NCBI GenBank assembly: GCA_964439265.1
Contig: CAYTOA010000005.1
Span: forward strand, 1 to 64,000
DNA: 64,000 nt
Origin: JAGVPT01 sp964439265
GTDB taxonomy: Bacteria > Bacteroidota > Ignavibacteria > UBA10030 > UBA8401
Reading direction: 5' to 3'
Under the pieces are notes generated by a model. That model worked only from the letters and a program-made list of their open reading frames with translations. It was not told where the DNA came from and did no database searches. The position numbers and the translations under genes are program-made. Positions 35,686 to 44,535 of this stretch are shown piece by piece. How positions within the stretch are numbered: the stretch's first letter is position 1; the number at the start of each line of letters is the position of its first letter.

Positions 35686-38600
35686 ATGGACATCGCCTTT
35701 CGCAGACATAATCTCAGAAGTGACATCCTTGTCGTCTTCGCAGTGCTTCTATATACATTGACATTTAGTCCTTTGTACAACCTGGTTGGCAACTCGACGG
35801 CAGCTCTCGTCCTGATCCCGGTAGCCCTTGCCGGATTCTACTATGGGGTAGGAGCTGGCATCGTTGCTGGATTGTTGACACTTCCGTTGAACTTTCTTCT
35901 CTTCAGCCAGTTCGAAAACTCTTCACTCTCGTTTCATTTTCTCAATTCACTCCCCCCCATCGTCATTGCCGAGTTTGTCGGAGCATTCAGCGGCTGGCTC
36001 CACGGCCTTTTGCTTCAGACAAAGGAACAGGCGCGGCAACTGCAAAAAGAAATATTTGAGCGGGAAAAATCAGAAGAGCAGCTGAAACAAAGCAGTGAGC
36101 GCCTTGAGCTGGCTCTTCATGGTGCGGACCTCGGCTTGTGGGATGTCGACACCAAGTGGGAACACGCGGTCTTTAACGATCGATGGGCGGAAATGCTGGG
36201 ATTCACTAAAGAAGAAATCGGTTCAAGCACGGATGTTTTTTGGAAGCTCATACATCCGGACGATCAGAAGATGGTGCGGGATGCGCTTGAAGCACATCTC
36301 AGCGGAAAATCCGAGATCTATGAGACCGAGCACCGGATGAAGGCGAAATCCGGGGAATGGAAGTGGGTTCTGAACAGGGGGAAAGTTGTGGAACGTTACC
36401 CGGACGGTTCGCCGCGGCGTGTGGCGGGTACACACCTGGATATTACAGAACGGAAAAAGAATATTGAATGGCTGCAAGTGTTAGGGAGGGCGATCGATGC
36501 CGCAATGAACGGCATCGTGATTACCGATCCATTGCAGCCAGGCAATCCGATTATTTTCGCAAATCCTGCGTTCGAAAAGAATACTGGATATTCGCGGAAC
36601 GAGGCGATAGGGCGCAATCCTCGTTTTCTTCAAGGGGTCGATACAAACCGGGAGACCGCGCACTCTATTCGCACTGCACTTGAAAGAGGGGAGGGATGCC
36701 GGGTTGTCATTAAGAACTACCGAAAAGACGGTTCGCCGTTCTGGAACGAATTGTCCATCTCTCCGATGAGAGACCACACAGGCAAGATCGTCAACTTCAT
36801 CGGCATTCAATCGGATATTACCGAGAAACGGCTCATGCATGAAGCTCTTCAACAGAGCGAGGAAAAGTTCCGCTGTTTCATTGAACAATCGTCCGATGGG
36901 ATCTTCCTCACAGATGAAGAAGGATTGATCACTCAATGGAATCGCGCTGAGCGGCGGATCACAGGGCTGGCGTTTGAAGAGGTTGCTCATCAACCTGTGT
37001 GGGAAGTGCAGCATTGGCTCCTGCCGAAATCGCGTCAGACGACGGAAATAGAGAGGAAGGTAAAGAAGCGCGTCCAGAAACTGCTTCAGACCGGAGGCGG
37101 AGACTGGGCGATGCGGCCGTTCGAACAAGAAGTTTACCGTCGGGATGGCTCGGCCTTAAACGTCGAAGCGGTGGTTTTTCCTATCAAAACGCCCAAAGGG
37201 TACTTGATGGGAAGTATCATGAGAGATATTTCAAAACAGAAAAGAACGAACGAAGAGCTTCGAAGGCTTAACCGGGCGGTGGAGAGTACTCAATCAGGAA
37301 TTGTGCTCGCAAGCCTGGATGGGGTGGTTGAATACGTCAATCCAGGGCTTCTTAGCATGCATGCGTACGACAGTAAAGAAGAAGTGCTTGGACGATCCAT
37401 TTTTGAATTTACCGACGGCGCTGGCCGTGAAATGCTCAGCTCAGAGATAATTCCCCAACTTTTGATCTCCGGAAAGTGGTCCGGTGAACTCTTGACCCGG
37501 AAAAAAGACGGTTCGTTTATACAGTCTCAAATGATCTGTTCTATGGTGTACGGTCAGAAAGGGGAGCCAGTATCGCTGTTCTCAAATTTCTACGATATTA
37601 CGGAACGGAAGCTTGCTGAGCATGCCCTCGAAGAAAGTGAATCGAAATACCGCTCGGTGGTTGAGAACATCAAGGAAGTCATCTTTCGCACAGATGTGAC
37701 AGGCAATTGGACATACCTTAACCCCGCCTGGTGTGAGATCAGCGGTTACTCAATCGAAGAGAGTCTTGGCCTGCGCTGTCTGGACTTTGTCCATCCTGAT
37801 GACCGCGAGCGAAGTGAGGAGCTGTTCAAGCCGCTCATCAATCGAGAAAAAGAATATTGCAGGCATGAAGTTCGCTATCTCCGGAAGGATGGAGGGGAGT
37901 GCTGGATTGAAGTCTATGCACGATTGACGTCGGACGATGACGGGAATGTGTCCGGCACGACGGGGACTCTGATGGATATCACAAACCGCCGAAGAGCTGA
38001 TGAGGCATTGCGGAATGCGAATGATATGCTCGAAGCCAAAGTTGCCGAGAGGACCCGCGAACTCCAAGATGCGGTCGGGAATCTCAATTTCGAGCTCGAA
38101 GAGCGTAAGAGAGCTGAAGAGATGATCCGCGAGCAAGCGATGCTTCTAGACGAGGCTCACGATGCGATTTCCGTCAGCGGCCTGGACGGTAAAATACGGT
38201 TTTGGAATAAAAGTGCAGAGCGTCTCTACGGTTGGTCTGCTCAGGAAGTCGTCGGGTTGAACGCAAATGATCTCGAACGGAAGGCTATATCTGATAAGGG
38301 AATGAAGACACTCCTGGAATCGGGAGAATGGAGCGGAGAACTTGAACGTCGGAAGAAAGACGGAACTGCCGTCGTTGTCGACAGCCGTTGGACCCTCGTT
38401 CGTGATGCAAAGGGAGAACCGCTGACGATCCTCGTCATTGACACTGATATCACCGAGAAGAAACAACTTCAGGCGCAGTTCCTTCGGGCGCAAAGAATGG
38501 AGAGTATCGGAACCCTTGCTGGCGGCATCGCACACGACCTCAATAATATTCTGACTCCGGTGATGATGTGGTCCGAAGTTCTTCGCAGCAAAATGCCGGA

Positions 38601-39645
38601 CGAGAAATCACAACGTATTCTCTCTTTGCTGGAATCGAGCGTGCAGAGAGGAGCGGATATGGTCCGCCAGGTATTGAGCTTCTCCCGCGGCATTTCAGGC
38701 GAACGGGTCGAGATGCAATTCAAGCACATTCTAAAAGATCTCGAAAAGATAATGCAGGAATCATTCCCGAAGTCGATTGAAATTGTGGTTGACGTTCCCA
38801 AAGATCTTTGGACCGTGATGGGAGACGCAACGCAGCTTCACCAGGTCTTGATGAATCTTTGCGTTAACGCTCGCGACGCAATGCCGCACGGCGGGACACT
38901 GACTGCATCATGCGACAACATGACAATCGATGATAACTACGCACGCATGCATCTCGACGCCAAGCCGGGCAATTACGTTGCAATCTCCGTAGCGGATTCG
39001 GGAACGGGGATTCCTCCGGAAACTTTAGAAAGAATATTCGAGCCGTTTTTTACGACGAAAGAGATCGGGAAAGGGACCGGCTTGGGGCTTTCTACCTCCG
39101 TTGCCATCGTTAAGAGTCATGGCGGGTTTATCAACGTTTATAGTGAAGTTGGGAGGGGGACAACATTTAAGATGTACGTTCCGGCCGTTCCAGGTCTGGT
39201 GCAACGTGAGATGAGTGAGAAGAGCGACCCGCTTATGAGGGGAAATGGGGAGACGCTTCTCGTTATAGACGACGAAGCGATCATCCGTGAGTCGATAAAG
39301 GGTGCCTTGGAGGAATTCGGATACAACGTTCTTATCGCCGATGACGGGGCCCAGGCCATTGCTGTCTATATGCTCCATCAACGAGAAATTGCTGCGGTCA
39401 TTACCGATATGATGATGCCGTTTATGGACGGCGTATCTACTATCAGAGCTCTGCGGCGAATCGACCCCGGATTAAAGATCATCGCTGCCAGCGGTTTAGC
39501 CGATAATGAACGAATACTCCAGAAAAGGAATTTGAGTGTCGATGGTTTTTTGAGAAAACCATACACGACCAGAGATCTCCTGACAATGCTTTTCACGATC
39601 CTCGGCAAAGCCCCTAAGCTCGTTCAAGAAGAAGAACGGAGCTAA
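35686..39645 (+). CDS. membrane hybrid histidine kinase with Cys-less LOV-like PAS
   Basis: A 1319-aa kinase. Four hydrophobic segments (about 14-33, 38-56, 58-76, 87-106) form a MASE/DUF4118-like sensor. Six PAS domains follow. The second is LOV-like: NPAFEKNTGYSRNEAIGRNP, RFLQG, NYRKDGSPFWNELSISP and FIGIQSDIT. The photoactive Cys of GRNCRFLQ is Pro312, while the flavin-contacting Asn344, Asn354 and Gln375 are kept. A coiled coil precedes the last PAS. HisKA has GTLAGGIAHDLNNIL with His950, and the HATPase has VNARDAMPHGG, DSGTGIPPE and GTGLGLSTS. The receiver has Asp1241 (VITDMMMPFMDG). GGAG lies 9 bases before the ATG. PAS domains 3-5 resemble those of the kinase at 27936. Confidence 0.92.
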   Translation: MDIAFRRHNLRSDILVVFAVLLYTLTFSPLYNLVGNSTAALVLIPVALAGFYYGVGAGIVAGLLTLPLNFLLFSQFENSSLSFHFLNSLPPIVIAEFVGAFSGWLHGLLLQTKEQARQLQKEIFEREKSEEQLKQSSERLELALHGADLGLWDVDTKWEHAVFNDRWAEMLGFTKEEIGSSTDVFWKLIHPDDQKMVRDALEAHLSGKSEIYETEHRMKAKSGEWKWVLNRGKVVERYPDGSPRRVAGTHLDITERKKNIEWLQVLGRAIDAAMNGIVITDPLQPGNPIIFANPAFEKNTGYSRNEAIGRNPRFLQGVDTNRETAHSIRTALERGEGCRVVIKNYRKDGSPFWNELSISPMRDHTGKIVNFIGIQSDITEKRLMHEALQQSEEKFRCFIEQSSDGIFLTDEEGLITQWNRAERRITGLAFEEVAHQPVWEVQHWLLPKSRQTTEIERKVKKRVQKLLQTGGGDWAMRPFEQEVYRRDGSALNVEAVVFPIKTPKGYLMGSIMRDISKQKRTNEELRRLNRAVESTQSGIVLASLDGVVEYVNPGLLSMHAYDSKEEVLGRSIFEFTDGAGREMLSSEIIPQLLISGKWSGELLTRKKDGSFIQSQMICSMVYGQKGEPVSLFSNFYDITERKLAEHALEESESKYRSVVENIKEVIFRTDVTGNWTYLNPAWCEISGYSIEESLGLRCLDFVHPDDRERSEELFKPLINREKEYCRHEVRYLRKDGGECWIEVYARLTSDDDGNVSGTTGTLMDITNRRRADEALRNANDMLEAKVAERTRELQDAVGNLNFELEERKRAEEMIREQAMLLDEAHDAISVSGLDGKIRFWNKSAERLYGWSAQEVVGLNANDLERKAISDKGMKTLLESGEWSGELERRKKDGTAVVVDSRWTLVRDAKGEPLTILVIDTDITEKKQLQAQFLRAQRMESIGTLAGGIAHDLNNILTPVMMWSEVLRSKMPDEKSQRILSLLESSVQRGADMVRQVLSFSRGISGERVEMQFKHILKDLEKIMQESFPKSIEIVVDVPKDLWTVMGDATQLHQVLMNLCVNARDAMPHGGTLTASCDNMTIDDNYARMHLDAKPGNYVAISVADSGTGIPPETLERIFEPFFTTKEIGKGTGLGLSTSVAIVKSHGGFINVYSEVGRGTTFKMYVPAVPGLVQREMSEKSDPLMRGNGETLLVIDDEAIIRESIKGALEEFGYNVLIADDGAQAIAVYMLHQREIAAVITDMMMPFMDGVSTIRALRRIDPGLKIIAASGLADNERILQKRNLSVDGFLRKPYTTRDLLTMLFTILGKAPKLVQEEERS

Positions 39646-39699
39646 TGCACAAGGGTGATTCCGAGGTCAATAAGAAGAGTTTCAAAGAACTCCTGAGAA

Positions 39700-40015
39700 A
39701 TCATTGTCATTCTGAACCTTCGACGAGTCGTCTATCTACGATTCTACGAATCGTAGATTCGTTGAACGACCCTACGGGTCATAGACCCAGAGGGAGTCGT
39801 CGACCGTCGTTTTTCAGACGGGGTGAGTGCCGAAGGCATCCCCAAAGGGATCGCTTCGCGACCTTCGGGAGAATCCATGTTAATGATCCACCTTGACTTC
39901 CCAAGGGTTTCATGTTATGGATGCTTCGCGGAGTCTACCCCGCTGAAAAGCGTGGCTCAGCATGACATTTACGGCCGCTTTCTGCATGGAAACCATTTTT
40001 GAGACAGCCTTTAGT
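39700..40015. repeat. dispersed intergenic repeat, copy B
   Basis: Second copy of the element at 55-262, with ends TGTCATTCTGA (39705-39715) and TCAGCATGACA (39957-39967). It is longer than copy A because of at least three insertions made of short hairpins. One is a 64-bp block (39731-39794) with CTACGATTC-TAC-GAATCGTAG (39736-39756) and GACCC-TAC-GGGTC (39768-39780). Another is an ATCCC/GGGAT hairpin at 39838-39851. The copies share about 35 bp beyond the right end. Confidence 0.78.
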
Positions 40016-40016
40016 G

Positions 40017-40032
40017 TGGCATTCGTTCTGCA
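40017..40032 (+). promoter_or_regulatory. weak sigma-54-type promoter candidate
   Basis: TGGCATTCGTTCTGCA follows the -24/-12 spacing (TGGCA, then TGCA) with mismatches at C6, G7 and T12. It starts just outside repeat copy B, 60 bases before the small frame at 40092. Confidence 0.25.
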
Positions 40033-40091
40033 GAAGGCGCCCGCCTGTTGAACAACCGATTGCCCTCCCATCCTCCCTGGAAACAACAGTC

Positions 40092-40220
40092 ATGCTCCGG
40101 ATAAATGAGAATAAGACGCGGGAAGATGCCGCTTCGGTTTCTCTGGTTCATAATGGACAAGTGTACGTTTTCAACCACCTGTTCTCGGGGACTGTTGAAT
40201 CAATGCAAAGATTGCCGTGA
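40092..40220 (+). CDS. possible 42-aa ORF
   Basis: A short frame encoding MLRINENKTREDAASVSLVH and then NGQVYVFNHLFSG. Only a loose GGAAAC precedes the ATG. It is not recognisable, and could be the remnant of a longer gene or chance. It lies between the dispersed repeat and fapA. Confidence 0.25.
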   Translation: MLRINENKTREDAASVSLVHNGQVYVFNHLFSGTVESMQRLP

Positions 40221-40237
40221 ATAGTGGATTGTTTCGT

Positions 40238-40253
40238 TGGCATAGTACTTGTC
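40238..40253 (+). promoter_or_regulatory. sigma-54-type promoter candidate before fapA
   Basis: TGGCATAGTACTTGTC has the TGGCA and TTG cores at the right spacing, with T for C in both elements. The same TGGCAT-N5-TTGTC form recurs at 49133 before the flagellar basal-body genes, which raises its interest. It ends 70 bases before the fapA start. Confidence 0.35.
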
Positions 40254-40323
40254 TTATCTCCAGTGAATAGAAGTTCTGACTCGACTTAGATGCTTTCTTA
40301 GAGAATGATTGGACAAGATTTCC

Positions 40324-41721
40324 ATGATAGTTGCAGAGTCATTGCTCCAACAGATGAAGATATCGATCTCCGACGACGGCACGCGCGCCTTCGTGACCAA
40401 TGACGATTTGAGCGAGGACGCTTCCCTTACGGAAGAGACCCTTACTCAAATCCTTGGGGAAAAGGGGATAGTGTTCGGGATCAAAGGCGGGCTAATGATC
40501 GCTCTGGTCGCTGCCGCAGCGCAGCGAGCCCCGGTTCTCGTTGCAGAAGGACTCGTCCCTGTTACTGGGAAAGACGGCTGGATTGAATATCTTATTGATG
40601 TCAGGAGACTTGAACCGATGGAGGAGAAAGGGGGACGGGTTGACCTGCATAACCTTCACCGAATACACAATGTGAAAAAAGGAGAGAGACTTGCGATTAT
40701 TCATCCTCCCGAAGCAGGAATTCCGGGGATGTCTGTAAAAGGAATGCCGATTGCCGCGAAGATTGGGAAAAGTGCGAAGTTCGTTCGGGGGGCATTCGTT
40801 GCACACGACCCGGATGATGCCGACGCCCTTGTCGCATCGGAAGACGGCAACCTTATCGTCAAAGCGGACGGAACTATCGAGGTTCAGCCGGTACTGACGA
40901 TTCGTGGCGACATAGACTTTTCATCGGGCGACATTGATTTCATCGGCTCGCTTGTCGTTACCGGCGACGTCAAGAGTGATTTCACCGTAAAGGTTCAAAA
41001 GAACGTAGAAATACACGGGAATGTTGGTGACGCGACAATTGTCGCCGGCGGCAATGTTCTGATCAAAAATGGATTTCTTGGCCGCGGCAAAGGGTCGGTC
41101 GTTGCCAGCGGGAATGTGGCGATACAACATGTCCTCAATCAATCGATTACAAGCGACAAGAAAGTAACTATCGAGAGGGAAGCCGTCTGCGCAAAAATCA
41201 CCGCTGGAGATGCGATTATTTCTCCTAAAGCAAGATTCGTTGGTTGTGTGCTGCGCGGGGGCAATGAAATTGATGTACTGAATCTCGGCAACGGCGACGA
41301 TACCCAGGCCATTGTTCGAGTAGGGCGGCGAGCCGAACTGCTTGAAAATTGTAAGGCGCTCACGGCAGACCTGGAGCAGTTGAATAAACGGTCTGCAGAA
41401 ATTCGGGATTACGTCTACAAGCTTGTTCGCATGCAGCTCGACGCTCCGCTGACGGAAGAACAAAACAATCTTCTTGAAAGACAGAAGACCCTTCAAGCCG
41501 AGATTCCGGCGGATGCCGGAAGACTTCAAAAGGAGAAATCTGAGATTGAGACCGCATTGCAAACCACGGGTTCGGCGCGTCTCACGGTGCGGGGCACGGT
41601 ATACGTCAACGTTCTGGTCGATATCAACGGAGTAAAGAAACTCATGCAAAATGCGCTGAAAGAGGTAGTGTTTACGGAAAAAAACGGGAAGATAGAAGAA
41701 CAATCGGCGCCTATCTCCTGA
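40324..41721 (+). CDS. fapA: FapA family (DUF342) protein
   Basis: A 465-aa protein of the FapA/DUF342 family. Members are found beside flagellar and chemotaxis genes; one member affects FlhF-dependent polar flagellar assembly. The central right-handed beta-helix shows as short repeats (LTIRGDIDFSSGDIDFIGSLVVTGDV, VEIHGNVGDATIVAGGNVLI). A helical coiled-coil segment (about 335-415: LTADLEQLNKRSAEIRDYV) and a short beta end (LTVRGTVYVNVLVDI) follow. The N-terminal part has the conserved IHPPEAGIPGMSVKG stretch. The ATG at 40324 is used; a TTG at 40309 is in frame. It opens the chemotaxis gene run. Confidence 0.85.
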   Translation: MIVAESLLQQMKISISDDGTRAFVTNDDLSEDASLTEETLTQILGEKGIVFGIKGGLMIALVAAAAQRAPVLVAEGLVPVTGKDGWIEYLIDVRRLEPMEEKGGRVDLHNLHRIHNVKKGERLAIIHPPEAGIPGMSVKGMPIAAKIGKSAKFVRGAFVAHDPDDADALVASEDGNLIVKADGTIEVQPVLTIRGDIDFSSGDIDFIGSLVVTGDVKSDFTVKVQKNVEIHGNVGDATIVAGGNVLIKNGFLGRGKGSVVASGNVAIQHVLNQSITSDKKVTIEREAVCAKITAGDAIISPKARFVGCVLRGGNEIDVLNLGNGDDTQAIVRVGRRAELLENCKALTADLEQLNKRSAEIRDYVYKLVRMQLDAPLTEEQNNLLERQKTLQAEIPADAGRLQKEKSEIETALQTTGSARLTVRGTVYVNVLVDINGVKKLMQNALKEVVFTEKNGKIEEQSAPIS

Positions 41722-41757
41722 TCGAACAACAACGATTATATTAATTCATTGAGATCA

Positions 41758-43200
41758 ATGAAAAATGAACTGCGAAATCAGCTTGCAGCCCTTCTTTCTG
41801 CCGATGACCCCGCGTTGCGGCGGCGGGCAGCGGAAGAACTGGCGGAAATAAAAGGCTTCACGCCGATTGCGGCCCTTGCCGCTGCTTTACGCGACGAGAA
41901 TAAAGGCGTGCGCGATTCTGCGCTACGGTCTCTTTCTCGAATCGGCAGCGAGTACGTGGCGCGGGCTGCCGTTGAGTATATTGCCGATGAGAACATTGTC
42001 ACGCGCAATCTTGCGGCCGAATTGCTCCTGAAGCTCAAGGAACACTCCGTCGGAGCGCTTCTTCCGTATCTCTACGATGTCAATCAAGATGTGCGCAAAT
42101 TTGCCGTCGATATCCTTGGATTGATCGGGGATGAAAGTACGGTCGCTCACATCATTCCGCTTCTCGATGACCCTGATGAAAATGTGGTTGTTTCCGCCGC
42201 CGAGGCATTAGGAAACATCAGAAGTCCTCTTGCCGTCCCGCACCTCATCAGGGTATTTAAGCTGAATGACAATGCGAAAGCGATCGTTGCCGAAGCGTTG
42301 GGAAAAATTGGCGATGAGACCGGCGGCGATTTTCTTCTAAAATATTTTTCAGCTGTTGTCAGGAACCAGCAGGCCGATAATCTCGTGCTGTACGCTGTCG
42401 TTGACTCGATCGGTCTCATCGGAACTGAAGTCGCGCTGCCGGTCATTCGCGAGAGCATTTTCTCGGTCAATGGCAGGGTGCGGCACGTCCTGCTCCATGC
42501 AATGATCAGGATTCTCGAGAGATACAATCTTTCGTTCAAAGAATTATGGGAGTTTCAAAGTGATCTTATCGATGCGCTGCGTCGTGATAACGATGCGATC
42601 CGTTTGAGCGTCGCTAAAGTATTGGCAGGAATTGACGGAAATGAAATAACCGTTTCACTTATCAAAGCCGTCGGCGTCTCCGAGGAACTCGATGCAATCC
42701 TCCTTCCGATCCTCGGACGGCGGGAAGACACCTTCCAAACGATCGTCGGCCTGGCAGAGGCGCACGAAATTGGGCCTTCAAAGGAGATCGTAGCCCTGAT
42801 CGGGCGGGTGTCGTCGGGCATTGACTACCGCGCTCTTTCAAAAGAGTCCCTCGGCCAAATATTGAACCTGCTCCGGCGGTCGTTCACCTTTGTCACCGGC
42901 GGCTGGGGAGAAGGTTCGGAAGAGACCCGCGGTGCCATCATCGATACGATGCTCCATCTTGACGGCGACCGTGCGTTCGAGTATCTCGCGAAAGTGACCG
43001 ATGAGCCTGATCCATGGCTCCGCATTCATGTGATCGAACTCGTTGCACCGCTGGAGAACATGGGAATTTGCGATTTCATCGCCCGGTTTCTCACGGACGA
43101 GGATGAGATGGTCCGCGAAGTCGCTGCAACGACCCTTGAATCCAGGGGATACAATCCACGCACCGAGTTATCCCCATCGGGGCAAGCTGACATTCACTAG
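41758..43200 (+). CDS. HEAT-repeat protein of the chemotaxis run
   Basis: A 480-aa all-helical protein. HEAT-like repeats of about 31 residues run through most of it (LLSADDPALRRRAAEELAEI, ALRDENKGVRDSALRSLSRI, LDDPDENVVVSAAEALGNI, FLTDEDEMVREVAATTLESR). Such solenoids bind other proteins; no catalytic motif is seen. It lies 36 bases after fapA and 9 bases before cheR, so it is almost certainly co-expressed with the chemotaxis genes. A scaffold or localisation role for the chemotaxis or flagellar machinery is a guess. The start is the ATG at 41758 with a GAG nearby. Confidence 0.8.
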   Translation: MKNELRNQLAALLSADDPALRRRAAEELAEIKGFTPIAALAAALRDENKGVRDSALRSLSRIGSEYVARAAVEYIADENIVTRNLAAELLLKLKEHSVGALLPYLYDVNQDVRKFAVDILGLIGDESTVAHIIPLLDDPDENVVVSAAEALGNIRSPLAVPHLIRVFKLNDNAKAIVAEALGKIGDETGGDFLLKYFSAVVRNQQADNLVLYAVVDSIGLIGTEVALPVIRESIFSVNGRVRHVLLHAMIRILERYNLSFKELWEFQSDLIDALRRDNDAIRLSVAKVLAGIDGNEITVSLIKAVGVSEELDAILLPILGRREDTFQTIVGLAEAHEIGPSKEIVALIGRVSSGIDYRALSKESLGQILNLLRRSFTFVTGGWGEGSEETRGAIIDTMLHLDGDRAFEYLAKVTDEPDPWLRIHVIELVAPLENMGICDFIARFLTDEDEMVREVAATTLESRGYNPRTELSPSGQADIH

Positions 43201-43209
43201 GAGATTGTT

Positions 43210-44091
43210 GTGACAGTACCTCTTATGGCGGTAACACACCTTCCGGGATTTGCTGCGGCTCCGAAAATGAGCGATGAAATGTTCCGTGCTACGCGCGATT
43301 TCATTTATCAGAACACGGGCATTTATTTCCAGGACAACAAGAAATATCTCCTGGAAGGCAGGCTCGGAAAACGTCTGCAAATATTGGAGATCGACGATTT
43401 TGGAACATATCTCCAGCTTGTTCGATTCGGCACCCAGAAGATTGCTGAGATGAAGTTTCTTTACGATGCCGTGACGATCAACGAAACATTCTTCTTCCGT
43501 AACGAACCGCAATTTGAAGCATTCGAACGGACGCTTGTTCCCCAGCTGATCGCAGCTCGTGGAACCAGCAGGACGAAACTGAGAGTATGGAGCGCGGCAA
43601 GCTCTTCAGGAGAAGAAGCGTATACGATCGCAATGATCTATCTTGAACGGCTGCGGGTGAAATACCCCGGACTGGAGATAGAAATTGTCGGAACAGATAT
43701 CAGCCCATCCGTTCTCGAGACCGCCCGCTCCGGAATTTACCGTGAATACTCCGTCCGTAATATGTCAAAGGCGTTTCTTGACAAATATTTCGACAATGTC
43801 GACGGTCGATTTCATATCGCAGATGAGGCGAAAAGACTCGCCCGATTTCAGCATCTCAACCTGTACGACCGCCCAAGAATGCGCGGAATGGGCCGCTTCG
43901 ATATAATTTTTTGTGCGAATGTTCTCATTTATTTCGACCAGGCGTCGAAGATCCAGGTTGTTTCGGATCTCTATGACAACCTCAATCCCGGCGGATCGCT
44001 TTTCATCGGTTACGCAGAATCGCTGCACGGCATTTCCTCGGCCTTCAAACTCGTCAATTTTCCTAAAACCGTGTCATACCAAAAGGAGTGA
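43210..44091 (+). CDS. cheR: chemotaxis protein methyltransferase CheR
   Basis: Methylates glutamates on chemoreceptors using SAM (adaptation). The 293-aa protein has the N-terminal helical domain (about 15-75), the NETFFFRNEPQFEAF linker, a SAM loop VWSAASSSGEEAYTIA near 126-141, VGTDISPSVLETARSGIY, and ANVLIYFD with LNPGGSLFIGYAESL. The usual G-C-S-T-G-E-E loop is A-A-S-S-S-G-E-E here, a mild change. The GTG start at 43210 is supported by AGGAG 6 bases upstream and adjoins the HEAT-repeat gene. It begins the cheR-REC-cheY-cheZ-cheA-cheB run. Confidence 0.93.
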   Translation: MTVPLMAVTHLPGFAAAPKMSDEMFRATRDFIYQNTGIYFQDNKKYLLEGRLGKRLQILEIDDFGTYLQLVRFGTQKIAEMKFLYDAVTINETFFFRNEPQFEAFERTLVPQLIAARGTSRTKLRVWSAASSSGEEAYTIAMIYLERLRVKYPGLEIEIVGTDISPSVLETARSGIYREYSVRNMSKAFLDKYFDNVDGRFHIADEAKRLARFQHLNLYDRPRMRGMGRFDIIFCANVLIYFDQASKIQVVSDLYDNLNPGGSLFIGYAESLHGISSAFKLVNFPKTVSYQKE

Positions 44092-44098
44092 TACCGCT

Positions 44099-44473
44099 AT
44101 GGCCAAGGATGTGCTCATCGTCGATGATTCAGCAACGGTCAGAAAATTCGTATCGGTTTCCCTGAGTATGCAGGGTTTCAACGTCGTGACTGCATGCGAC
44201 GGCATGGACGCGCTTGAAAAGATCTCAAAAGGGAAGTTCAACCTTGTGATTACCGACCTTAACATGCCGACAATGGATGGCCTTGAATTCATTAAAGCGC
44301 TCCGTGAAAACTCGGAATTCCATGACCTGCCCGTCATCATTCTCACGTCGCTGACAGACCAGGCAACGAAGGAGCATGGAGCAAGGCTCGGCGTCGATTC
44401 GTACGTCGTGAAGCCGTTTAGTCTTGAAAAAATTCAATATGAAGTCTCAAAATATCTCAGTTGGACAGAGTGA
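44099..44473 (+). CDS. single-domain response regulator (CheY-like)
   Basis: A 124-aa stand-alone receiver with acidic Asp9/Asp10, acceptor Asp53 (LVITDLNMPTMDG), ILTSLTDQ, and the conserved Lys in YVVKPF. An AGGAG site lies upstream, and it starts 7 bases after cheR. A second CheY-like gene follows after 62 bases. One may be the motor-binding CheY and the other a phosphate sink or adaptation regulator (CheV- or FrzZ-like). The sequence alone does not decide which. Confidence 0.9.
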   Translation: MAKDVLIVDDSATVRKFVSVSLSMQGFNVVTACDGMDALEKISKGKFNLVITDLNMPTMDGLEFIKALRENSEFHDLPVIILTSLTDQATKEHGARLGVDSYVVKPFSLEKIQYEVSKYLSWTE

Positions 44474-44535
44474 ACTCAACGGATGGAAAAAGACGCATCT
44501 AAGAGCCGCATACATGCACAAAAGGGAAAATAGCT

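Larger units (their letters stand above)
39646..40323. other. long intergenic region with repeat copy B
   Basis: It holds repeat copy B (39700-40015), a possible 42-codon frame (40092-40220) and two sigma-54-like elements (40017 and 40238), each listed separately. No other gene, RNA gene or terminator is evident. Confidence 0.5.
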
